Shown in pieces: positions 56,656 to 64,000 of a stretch of DNA of 64,000 nt (position 1 is the first letter of the stretch; every line of letters begins with the position of its first letter). Under the pieces are notes generated by a model, which saw nothing but the letters and a program-made list of their open reading frames with translations, was not told the DNA's origin and searched no databases. This DNA comes from Bacteroidaceae bacterium (GTDB lineage Bacteria > Bacteroidota > Bacteroidia > Bacteroidales > Bacteroidaceae), in the NCBI GenBank assembly GCA_017552435.1, contig JAFZPZ010000128.1:1-64000 (forward strand), given 5' to 3'. A program made the position numbers and the translations under genes.

Positions 56656-57182
56656 AGAAGCTTAAATCCACTTGGTACAATATGGCCATCGTGCTGACAG
56701 CCATCGCAGTTGTTGCTGGAGCAGCCCTCGGTTATGTAAACGACATTACTGCACCTACCATCAAGGCGCTTAAAGCACAACAGGAGAAAGATGCCGAACA
56801 GGAAGTTTTGGCGGGTCAGGAAGGTACAGCCATCAAGATAACAGATCCAAAAGGCTTTGGCGGTGCATTGACCGTTATGGTGGGTCTTGCTCAAGATGGT
56901 ACGATTCTAGGCTACAAAGTGCTTGAGTCGAGCGAAACTCCGGGACTCGGTGCTAAGGCACAGGATTGGTTCCAGAAAGGGAAGAAAGGCGACGTCATCG
57001 GCAGACAGGCAGGCAATCTGACTGTCAGCAAGGATGGAGGTGAAGTGGATGCTATCACAGCATCGACCATCACCAGTCGTGCTTTCCTTCGTTGTATCAA
57101 TGAAGCTTACAAGACGCTCTCCGAAAGTTCTGCCGACGGACAAAGCGGAGCCAGCAAACAAGCAAATGATAATAACATTTAA
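56652..57182 (+). CDS. rnfG: Rnf complex subunit G (flavin-binding)
   Basis: This 176-aa protein has one N-terminal helix (YNMAIVLTAIAVVAGAALGYV) and a periplasmic FMN-binding domain. The covalent FMN motif is visible as DAITASTITSRA near residue 136, where the second Thr of STIT is the attachment site. GYKVLESSETPGLGAKA is the conserved flavin pocket. It is a small version of the family. Confidence 0.93.
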   Translation: MKKLKSTWYNMAIVLTAIAVVAGAALGYVNDITAPTIKALKAQQEKDAEQEVLAGQEGTAIKITDPKGFGGALTVMVGLAQDGTILGYKVLESSETPGLGAKAQDWFQKGKKGDVIGRQAGNLTVSKDGGEVDAITASTITSRAFLRCINEAYKTLSESSADGQSGASKQANDNNI

Positions 57183-57201
57183 TGTATTGGAGGAAACTGA
57201 A

Positions 57202-57786
57202 ATGAACAACATAAAAGTCCTACTAAACGGTATCATAAAGGAGAATCCTACGTTTGTGCTCCTGCTAGGCATGTGCCCGACTCTTGGAACGACAAGCAGC
57301 GCCATAAATGGCATGTCGATGGGACTCGCCACAATGGCTGTCCTCATCTTCTCCAACCTTATCATATCACTCATCAAGAACCTGATTCCCGACATGGTTC
57401 GCATCCCTTCGTTCATCGTCGTGATTGCGTCTCTCGTAACAATCCTGCAGATGCTCATCAAGGCCTATGCTCCCGACGTCGATGCTAGCCTTGGTCTCTT
57501 CATTCCGCTGATTGTTGTGAACTGTATCATCCTTGGTCGAGCAGAAGCTTTTGCCGCCAAGAATGGCGTTATCAGCAGTGTGTGCGATGGCATCGGAATG
57601 GGCATCGGCTTTACACTAGCTCTCACCCTATTGGGCGCAACTCGTGAGTTGCTCGGCACAGGTAAGGTGTTTAATATGACGCTCTTCCCAGAAGATTACG
57701 GAGCACTTGTCTTCGTGCTTGCACCTGGAGCCTTCATTGCTCTTGGTTATCTCATAGCAATCATCAACAAGTTTAAAAAAGCATAA
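57202..57786 (+). CDS. rnfE: Rnf complex subunit E
   Basis: The start is ATG 57202 (MNNIKVLLNGIIKENPTFVL); the open frame upstream overlaps rnfG and is not used. The protein has 194 aa and six helices. The conserved LLGMCPTLGTT and IPLIVVNCIILGRAEAFA segments carry the Cys ligands of the intramembrane Fe-S site shared with RnfA. Confidence 0.94.
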   Translation: MNNIKVLLNGIIKENPTFVLLLGMCPTLGTTSSAINGMSMGLATMAVLIFSNLIISLIKNLIPDMVRIPSFIVVIASLVTILQMLIKAYAPDVDASLGLFIPLIVVNCIILGRAEAFAAKNGVISSVCDGIGMGIGFTLALTLLGATRELLGTGKVFNMTLFPEDYGALVFVLAPGAFIALGYLIAIINKFKKA

Positions 57787-57788
57787 CT

Positions 57789-58409
57789 ATGGCATACTTA
57801 CTTATATTCATCACAGCGATATTTGTTAACAATATTGTTCTGTCGCAGTTCCTTGGAATCTGTCCTTTCCTTGGTGTAAGCAAGAAGGTGGATTCTGCTA
57901 TAGGTATGGGAGCTGCCGTTGCCTTTGTGTTGACGTTGGCTACCATTGTTACCTACGTTATTCAGAAGTATGTATTAGAAGCCTTTGGCCTGGAATATCT
58001 TCAGACGATTGCCTTCATATTGGTGATTGCCGCATTGGTTCAGATGGTAGAGATAATCCTGAAGAAGAGCGCTCCTGCTCTTTATCAGGCGTTAGGCGTC
58101 TTTCTGCCGCTCATCACGACCAACTGTTGCATCCTTGGTGTGGCTATTCTGGTTGCCAACGGTACATATGCTTCACAAGGCCTTGAGCCCAACTTGCTAA
58201 CAGGTGTTGTTTTTGCCGTCAGCACAGCCATTGGTTTTGCCCTTGCATTGGTTGTATTTGCAGGAATACGTGAGCATCTTAGCATGATGAACATTCCAAA
58301 AGGTATGCAGGGTATGAGTATTGCACTTGTTACTGCAGGGTTGTTGGCAATGGCTTTCATGGGCTTTAGCGGCGTTGATAATGGCCTTAAAACATTATTC
58401 GGATTATAA
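57789..58409 (+). CDS. rnfA: Rnf complex subunit A
   Basis: This 206-aa protein has six helices and is homologous to RnfE in inverted topology. It has FVNNIVLSQFLGICPFLGVSKK near the N-terminus and PLITTNCCILGVAIL in the middle, again with membrane Cys ligands. It starts 2 bp after rnfE and closes the complex-encoding genes. Confidence 0.95.
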   Translation: MAYLLIFITAIFVNNIVLSQFLGICPFLGVSKKVDSAIGMGAAVAFVLTLATIVTYVIQKYVLEAFGLEYLQTIAFILVIAALVQMVEIILKKSAPALYQALGVFLPLITTNCCILGVAILVANGTYASQGLEPNLLTGVVFAVSTAIGFALALVVFAGIREHLSMMNIPKGMQGMSIALVTAGLLAMAFMGFSGVDNGLKTLFGL

Positions 58410-58425
58410 TCTAAAACAAAATAAT

Positions 58426-59442
58426 ATGAATATTCTTTTAACAGGAGGTGCTGGTTACATTGGTAGTCATACTCTCATTGAACTAGACAAAGCCGGACAT
58501 AGCGTGGTTGTAGTAGATAATTTTTATAATTCCCAACCTGAAGCAATCCGTAGAGTTGAGAAAATCATAGGTCATAAGGTTACGCTTATTGAGGCTGACA
58601 TCCGAGACCATGAGGCTATGGATAAAGTCTTCTCATCGCATAAAATAGATGCTGTAATTAACTTTGCCGGTCTCAAAGCCGTGGGTGAATCGGTTGCTAA
58701 GCCATTGATGTACTATGAAACGAACATGAATGGCGTCTTTGTACTTCTGGATGTAATGCGTCAGCATGGATGCAAAAATTTTATTTTCTCCTCCAGTGCT
58801 ACTGTATATGGTGATCCCGCTATTATCCCCATCACAGAAGAATGTCCAAAAGGACAATGTACCAATCCTTACGGATGGACAAAGTCTATGATAGAGCAAG
58901 TGCTGATGGATGTTCAGAAAGCTGATCCCGAATGGAATATCGTTCTCCTTCGTTACTTCAACCCCATTGGTGCTCACGAGTCTGGATTGATTGGAGAGAA
59001 TCCTAACGGTATCCCAAACAATCTGATGCCTTATATCACCCAAACCGCAATTGGTATTCGTAAAGAACTGGGCATCTTTGGCGATGATTATGATACACCA
59101 GACGGAACAGGCGTTCGTGATTACATCCATGTCGTGGACCTCGCTGATGGTCATGTCTGTGCTCTTAAGGCAATCCAGGAAAACAAAGGACTGGCTATAT
59201 ACAACCTCGGAACGGGACATGGATATTCAGTTCTTGACGTTGTTAAAGCCTTTGAGAAGGCTAATGGTCTTAAGGTTCCTTATGTAATCAAACCTCGTCG
59301 TCCGGGCGATATTGCCACTTGCTACTGCAATCCAGCCAAGGCTAAGGCAGAATTAGGTTGGGAGGCCAAATACGGCATAGAGGAAATGTGTCGTGACTCA
59401 TGGAATTTCCAGAAAAACAACCCTAAAGGATATGAGCAATAA
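58426..59442 (+). CDS. galE: UDP-glucose 4-epimerase
   Basis: The start is ATG 58426 (MNILLTGGAGYIGSHT), 16 bp after rnfA, giving 338 aa. It is an SDR-type enzyme with the NAD+ motif TGGAGYIGSHT. The catalytic Ser/Tyr-Lys set lies in FSSSATVYG and YGWTKSMIEQ. The substrate region is YFNPIGAHESG. It completes the Leloir pathway with the galM/galK operon 50 kb away and also supplies UDP-galactose for surface polysaccharides. Confidence 0.95.
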   Translation: MNILLTGGAGYIGSHTLIELDKAGHSVVVVDNFYNSQPEAIRRVEKIIGHKVTLIEADIRDHEAMDKVFSSHKIDAVINFAGLKAVGESVAKPLMYYETNMNGVFVLLDVMRQHGCKNFIFSSSATVYGDPAIIPITEECPKGQCTNPYGWTKSMIEQVLMDVQKADPEWNIVLLRYFNPIGAHESGLIGENPNGIPNNLMPYITQTAIGIRKELGIFGDDYDTPDGTGVRDYIHVVDLADGHVCALKAIQENKGLAIYNLGTGHGYSVLDVVKAFEKANGLKVPYVIKPRRPGDIATCYCNPAKAKAELGWEAKYGIEEMCRDSWNFQKNNPKGYEQ

Positions 59443-59463
59443 TTTATCCATAACTAACCGCAT

Positions 59464-62400
59464 ATGAAGAAATATATTCTTTCATTAATAAGTCTCAGCC
59501 TTACACTCATCGTGACAGCAGAGCCTGTCAGCAAGCAAACTGCGCTTTATACAGCACAGACATATATGCTTACAAAGGGTAAAAACATCGATGTCGCTCA
59601 AAAGTCTTTTAAGGCCTCCCGCAAAGCGAATGCCCAAACATCAGACAACGAAGAAGCATATTATTATGTTTTCAATGTTAGCGATGATGGCGGCTATGTT
59701 ATTGTTTCCGGTGATGACCGCACAGAGCCTATCCTCGGTTACGTGGAGCAGGGCACTTATGACCCTGAGAATATCCCCGAAAACATGCGCTCCTGGCTGC
59801 AACTTTATGCCGATCAAATTAAGTACATTATCGATAACAACATAGACCCCAACTCTCCTGTCCTCAAGAAACGCAACAAGGTTCAGGGCACGAAACACAG
59901 CGTTCCAGAACTGCTGACTACTCGTTGGAACCAGGGGAGTCCTTACAACATCCTCTGCCCTAAATACTACAAAAAAGAGGACGGCACTCAGCACTATCCT
60001 GCTACCGGTTGTACGGCAACAGCGATGGCACAGGTCATGTACTTCTATAAGTATCCTGAAAAGACCAAGGCTATCATTCCGGCTCACAGCAACACATACA
60101 CCTACACGGACGCAGCAGACGGTAACAAGACGAAATCTACCACAGTCACAGCAAAAGCTATACCCCGCAACACCGTCATCGACTGGGACAACATGCGCGA
60201 CACCTATTCTTGGATAGATATAAATCATGCCAATGCCCAGGACACCGCTGTTGCCCAACTGATGCTCATGTGTGGCCAGTCTGTTAATATGGGATGGGGA
60301 CCTTCCTCTGGTGCAAACTTCAGTGCTGAAGCCTACATCAATTACTTTGGCTACGACAACAGCTGCTACGTTGGCGAGCGGTACGACTACAGCATCGACG
60401 ATTGGTTCGATATGATCTACAACGAGATAGAACAGGGCTACCCAGTTCTTATGTCTGGCTTCTCGTCAGGTGGTGGTCATGCATTCGTACTTGACGGATT
60501 CGACGGAGATAACCTCTTTCACCTCAACTGGGGCTGGGGAGGTGGCAGCAACGGATGGTTCCTCGTGGGTATTCTCAACCCCGGCGACAACAGCGGTATC
60601 GGAGCCAGCAGTAGCAGCGACGGCTATAGCATGAGTCAGCGTGCGCTCTTTAATCTCCGTCTGCCCGACAAAAACAATGCTGACACTTATCTCTTCATCA
60701 AAGATGTTTCTGTCGTCAGTTCTTCCATCCGAGCTACCTTCGAAAATAGGACTGGTGCTACTGGTACTTTCAACACTGCCATCGTGAAGTTGGATGATGA
60801 TGGCGGTCTCTCGGTTGTTGGATCCTCACAAACAATCTCCGCCATGGCAAACGGATCCACTCAATCCAGGACCTTCGCCATCAAGAACAAACTTAGCGAA
60901 GGCACATATAAACTCTCCCCAGCCAGCAAGCCGACAAGAAGTCAGGAATGGCGTCCAAAGTACAATTTGCGAAACCATTACATAGAAGCTGTAGTGGATA
61001 GCACAGGCTCTGTCACCTTGACTCCTGTAGATATTAACAATGGCAACGATATCAGCATAGACACCATCGTATTTCCTGGCACACGTATCGTTGGTAAGGA
61101 GCAGGAAGTGAAAGTTACATACCGCAACGACGGCAACGAATACTTCCGCGAGATTCACTTCTTTGCCAGCCAGACACAAGAAAAGGTCTATACCGAATGC
61201 CGCGCACCGGTTGCTGTACGTAAAGGTGAGACCGTAGATGTTTCATATTTCTTCACGCCAGAAGAGACAGGCACCTACAACCTCTGGTTCTGCACTAGCA
61301 GCAATGGCAACGGTGTGATAGGACGAGGCACAATGGATGTCATCGAAGAAAAAGATGCTCCCAAGGCAAGCCTCTCTGTCACTAAGTACGAAATCAGCAA
61401 TGCCGTAAACAACATCATCTATGGCAAGCATCTCATCGGCAAGGCAACTATTAAGAATAATTCCAAAACCGAGTTCAACGGACCTATTACCCTTCAGTTA
61501 TGGAACCAGCCAAATAGTTCCGGCTCTGCATGGGGCGGCTCATCTCACACCTACGAAGTGAATATCATGGCTGGCAAGATTGCCGTCATAGACTTTGAGT
61601 TCGACAATATCAAGGAGAACAACAAATACTACATTTCCGCTTCCTTCGTCAACCATACCGGCACATTCAGCAACGCTGGTGTTTGGGACTTAGGCGGTTG
61701 GGAAGCGAAAGCCGGCCTGGAATTATGGAAGAACGACGGCACGCTTACCGGCAAAGCACATTCTAACTCTTTGACGATACCCGTCACCATGTGTAGCGTC
61801 TATGCCGATTGTAGCAAGAGGATTACCAGAATGACGCCAAACAAGAATCCCAACACCATCTATGCCTTTAGCGCGAGCATGGTAGTTCCTGCCAACATCG
61901 ACACATCAAGCGTTGCAAATGTCGTGAGCGGCGATCATGCCCGTCGTATCAGTCTCTATAACGACAATCCCTACTACATTCCTGCAAACTTTGAAGCAGA
62001 CAGTGCCTCCTTCACTTATACCTTCCCGGAAACAGAAAATGGCACTTGCTGGCATGCTATTACCATTCCTTTTGAAGTTGATTCCATATTCGTGGACAGT
62101 ATTCCTGTTATGCTTGATGACAGCCTCAAACATTTCTGGATTTACGAGTATGCAGCTCAAGGAAACAATGGTGAAATCATCTTTGCTCCTGCCACTGTAC
62201 TACGCAGAGCGACTCCCTACATTATTGCAGCAGATACCCTGATGGCAGGCCGTTCCATCGTCTTCCGTTCGCTGGATGTACCTTTCTACAATACGGGCAC
62301 CGACAAGATGGTCGTTACAACTCCGGAATACAAGTTCCACGGAAACACATTGACTCCATTGGTCAAGGATTGTTACGTTCTGAATGAAGAGGGAACAGCC

Positions 62401-62688
62401 TTCGAGTATGTTACAACCAACATAAAACTGAGTGCTATGGTTCCCTATTTCACCACGACTCTGTCTGAGGAACTGCGTCTGCCCAGCATACTGCTTCCAG
62501 AAATACCTGTGGCTCCAGCTCCTGTTGGCGACCTGAATGGTGACAATAAGATTGACATTGCCGATGCCGTGAGTGTGCTGAACCTCATGGCCGAGGAGAA
62601 CTTCAATAAAGCTGCCGATGTCAACAATGATGGTAAGGTTGATATTGCCGACTTCGTTTGCATTCTGGATATGATGACAGAAAACTAA
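59464..62688 (+). CDS. secreted C10 cysteine protease with dockerin-like end, 1074 aa
   Basis: It has a signal peptide (MKKYILSLISLSLTLIVTA) and a Spi-type prodomain (YYYVFNVSDDGGYVIVSGDD). The catalytic domain has Cys183 (ATGCTATAMAQVM) and His339 (SGGGHAFVLDGFDGD), then LNWGWGGGSNGW. Several beta modules follow. The last 55 residues are two dockerin-like calcium loops (GDLNGDNKIDIADAVSVL and ADVNNDGKVDIADFVCIL). It is closely related to the next gene, with long stretches of near-identical DNA, so the two arose by tandem duplication. It starts 21 bp after galE and may be read from the same transcript. Confidence 0.93.
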   Translation: MKKYILSLISLSLTLIVTAEPVSKQTALYTAQTYMLTKGKNIDVAQKSFKASRKANAQTSDNEEAYYYVFNVSDDGGYVIVSGDDRTEPILGYVEQGTYDPENIPENMRSWLQLYADQIKYIIDNNIDPNSPVLKKRNKVQGTKHSVPELLTTRWNQGSPYNILCPKYYKKEDGTQHYPATGCTATAMAQVMYFYKYPEKTKAIIPAHSNTYTYTDAADGNKTKSTTVTAKAIPRNTVIDWDNMRDTYSWIDINHANAQDTAVAQLMLMCGQSVNMGWGPSSGANFSAEAYINYFGYDNSCYVGERYDYSIDDWFDMIYNEIEQGYPVLMSGFSSGGGHAFVLDGFDGDNLFHLNWGWGGGSNGWFLVGILNPGDNSGIGASSSSDGYSMSQRALFNLRLPDKNNADTYLFIKDVSVVSSSIRATFENRTGATGTFNTAIVKLDDDGGLSVVGSSQTISAMANGSTQSRTFAIKNKLSEGTYKLSPASKPTRSQEWRPKYNLRNHYIEAVVDSTGSVTLTPVDINNGNDISIDTIVFPGTRIVGKEQEVKVTYRNDGNEYFREIHFFASQTQEKVYTECRAPVAVRKGETVDVSYFFTPEETGTYNLWFCTSSNGNGVIGRGTMDVIEEKDAPKASLSVTKYEISNAVNNIIYGKHLIGKATIKNNSKTEFNGPITLQLWNQPNSSGSAWGGSSHTYEVNIMAGKIAVIDFEFDNIKENNKYYISASFVNHTGTFSNAGVWDLGGWEAKAGLELWKNDGTLTGKAHSNSLTIPVTMCSVYADCSKRITRMTPNKNPNTIYAFSASMVVPANIDTSSVANVVSGDHARRISLYNDNPYYIPANFEADSASFTYTFPETENGTCWHAITIPFEVDSIFVDSIPVMLDDSLKHFWIYEYAAQGNNGEIIFAPATVLRRATPYIIAADTLMAGRSIVFRSLDVPFYNTGTDKMVVTTPEYKFHGNTLTPLVKDCYVLNEEGTAFEYVTTNIKLSAMVPYFTTTLSEELRLPSILLPEIPVAPAPVGDLNGDNKIDIADAVSVLNLMAEENFNKAADVNNDGKVDIADFVCILDMMTEN

Positions 62689-62721
62689 ATGAATGCCCGA
62701 TAATTAAGATTCTAACAAATA

Positions 62722-64000
62722 ATGAAGAAAATATCTTTTTCGCTACTGGCGCTTTGTCTTGCCTTCATGGCATCGGCAGAGCCTGTTCGCAAACAGGCTG
62801 CTCTTTACACAGCACAGTCATATTTGCTTGAAAAAGGCAAAACCATTAATGCAAACTCTTCCGCATCCCAAACATCCCGAAGAAAGGCTTCTGGTCAATC
62901 CTCTTCGGAAGAAACGGTGGGGGAACAACCTTACTACTATGTTTTTAATGTGGGAGAAGATAACGGCTATGTTATTGTTTCCGGTGATGACCGCACAGAG
63001 CCTATCCTCGGCTATGTTGAACAAGGTTCATTCGATCCTGACAACATTCCAGAAAACATGAGGTCTTGGCTTCAGTTCTATGCCGACCAGATAAAGTTTA
63101 TTATCGATAACGACATTGAACCAAACTCGCCTATTCTCAAGAAACGCAACAAGGTTCGCGGCACAAAGCATAGCGTTCCCGAGCTGCTGACAACCCGATG
63201 GAATCAAGGAAGTCCCTACAACATCCTATGTCCCAAGTACTACAAGGAAGACGGTACCCAGCACTATCCTGCTTCCGGATGTTCGGCCACGGCAATGGCA
63301 CAGGTCATGAATTATTATAAGTACCCGGAAAAGACCAAGGCAGTCATCCCTTCTCACAGCAATACCTACACTTTGAGCAATGGTACCAAAAAGACCGTCA
63401 CGGCAAAGGCCATACCGCGCAACACCGTCATCGATTGGGATAATATGCGTGACACCTATTCTTGGCAAGGTGAAGATAATGCTAATGCACAGGATACAGC
63501 CGTTGCCCAACTGATGCTCATGTGCGGTCAGTCTTTAAAGATGGGCTGGGGATCATCCTCAGGTGCTGTCACGTCACGGTCACGAGATGCTTTTGTCAAC
63601 TACTTTGGATTTGACGAACGTACGTTCTGGGAGAGTCCCGGTAATTTCAGTATCGATGAGTGGTTCGATATGTTATACAATGAGATTTCCGAAGGATATC
63701 CAGTCCTCTATGCTGGTCACTCGTCGGGTGGCGGTCATGCTTTTGTGCTTGATGGTTTCGACGGTGATAACCTTTTCCACGTCAATTGGGGATGGGGAGG
63801 CGGCAGTAATGGCTGGTTCCTTGTAACTGTCCTCAACCCAGGTGACAATAGCGGCATTGGAGCCAGCAGCAGCAGCGACGGCTATAGCATGAGCCAGGGT
63901 GGACTCTTCAATCTTCGCACCCCAGGCACACCCAAGGATGATCCATATCTTCATATCAGCGATGTGACAATCTCCAGCTCAACCATCAAGGCTACGTTCA
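62722..64000 (+). CDS. secreted C10 cysteine protease, 3' end outside the window
   Basis: It opens at ATG 62722 (MKKISFSLLALCLAFMASA, signal peptide) and stays open for 426 codons to the window edge. The prodomain has YYYVFNVGEDNGYVIVSGDD. Cys187 lies in PASGCSATAMAQVM and His339 in SSGGGHAFVLDGFDGD, followed by HVNWGWGGGSNGW. It is a tandem paralogue of the upstream gene, 33 bp away, with a different Ser-rich insert after the signal peptide. The C-terminus is not visible. Confidence 0.92.
   Translation, partial: MKKISFSLLALCLAFMASAEPVRKQAALYTAQSYLLEKGKTINANSSASQTSRRKASGQSSSEETVGEQPYYYVFNVGEDNGYVIVSGDDRTEPILGYVEQGSFDPDNIPENMRSWLQFYADQIKFIIDNDIEPNSPILKKRNKVRGTKHSVPELLTTRWNQGSPYNILCPKYYKEDGTQHYPASGCSATAMAQVMNYYKYPEKTKAVIPSHSNTYTLSNGTKKTVTAKAIPRNTVIDWDNMRDTYSWQGEDNANAQDTAVAQLMLMCGQSLKMGWGSSSGAVTSRSRDAFVNYFGFDERTFWESPGNFSIDEWFDMLYNEISEGYPVLYAGHSSGGGHAFVLDGFDGDNLFHVNWGWGGGSNGWFLVTVLNPGDNSGIGASSSSDGYSMSQGGLFNLRTPGTPKDDPYLHISDVTISSSTIKATF

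Overview
The window is chromosomal DNA from a Bacteroidales bacterium, most likely Prevotellaceae (Prevotella/Segatella-like). The evidence is: promoters of the Bacteroidetes type (TTTG, about 19-20 nt, TAnnTTTG) in front of many genes; large secreted C10 (interpain/streptopain-like) cysteine proteases; sorting-domain-like C-termini; the rseC-rnfBCDGEA gene order; a smalltalk micro-protein; a BT4734/DUF3987-type gene; and a DUF4923-type lipoprotein. No tRNA or rRNA gene, insertion sequence or CRISPR array was recognised.

Layout. 0-4.3 kb: a C10 protease with a long, strongly structured leader RNA and a 43-aa satellite peptide. 4.4-9.9 kb: a leftward galactose operon (galM, sugar MFS transporter, galK, Na+/sugar symporter) with its own promoter and terminator. 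10-15.7 kb: leftward glucosaminidase/LysM, ABC-F, grpE, dnaJ and folC genes. 15.8-20.8 kb: rightward cdd and a 1490-aa GH2 beta-galactosidase. 20.9-29 kb: leftward gdhA, nadE, htpG and clpC, the last with a duplicated promoter. 29.3-41.4 kb: an accessory island. HU-like and smalltalk genes point out to the left, and a BT4734/DUF3987 primase-helicase-like gene plus a lysozyme-like gene point out to the right. Each end has a related terminator. The interior cargo is a VapD toxin-antitoxin-like operon, a WYL regulator, a CoiA-like nuclease, two unknown proteins sharing a C-terminal module, a Cys-rich protein and other unknowns. 41.5-49.2 kb: leftward lipoprotein, rluA-type, DEAD-box helicase, lptF/G-type, tgt and lon genes. 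49.4-51.9 kb: trmN6-type gene, RNase P RNA and a YihY-family gene. 51.9-52.8 kb: ispE. 52.9-59.4 kb: rseC-rnfBCDGEA and galE. 59.5-64 kb: two tandem C10 proteases, the second running off the window.

How the parts fit. Lactose and galactosides can be cleaved by the secreted GH2 enzyme, imported by the two transporters, and fed through GalM, GalK and (50 kb away) GalE. The Rnf complex supplies ion-motive electron transfer between ferredoxin and NAD+. The chaperone/protease genes grpE, dnaJ, htpG, clpC and lon lie within 38 kb.

The most unusual features are (1) the accessory island, with a 27-bp perfect inverted repeat between its divergent promoters; (2) two long rod-like RNA folds (370-513 and 29579-29704); and (3) dispersed intergenic repeats that also occur in frame inside genes (htpG, folC, clpC and the DUF3987-type gene), where they encode low-complexity linker peptides.
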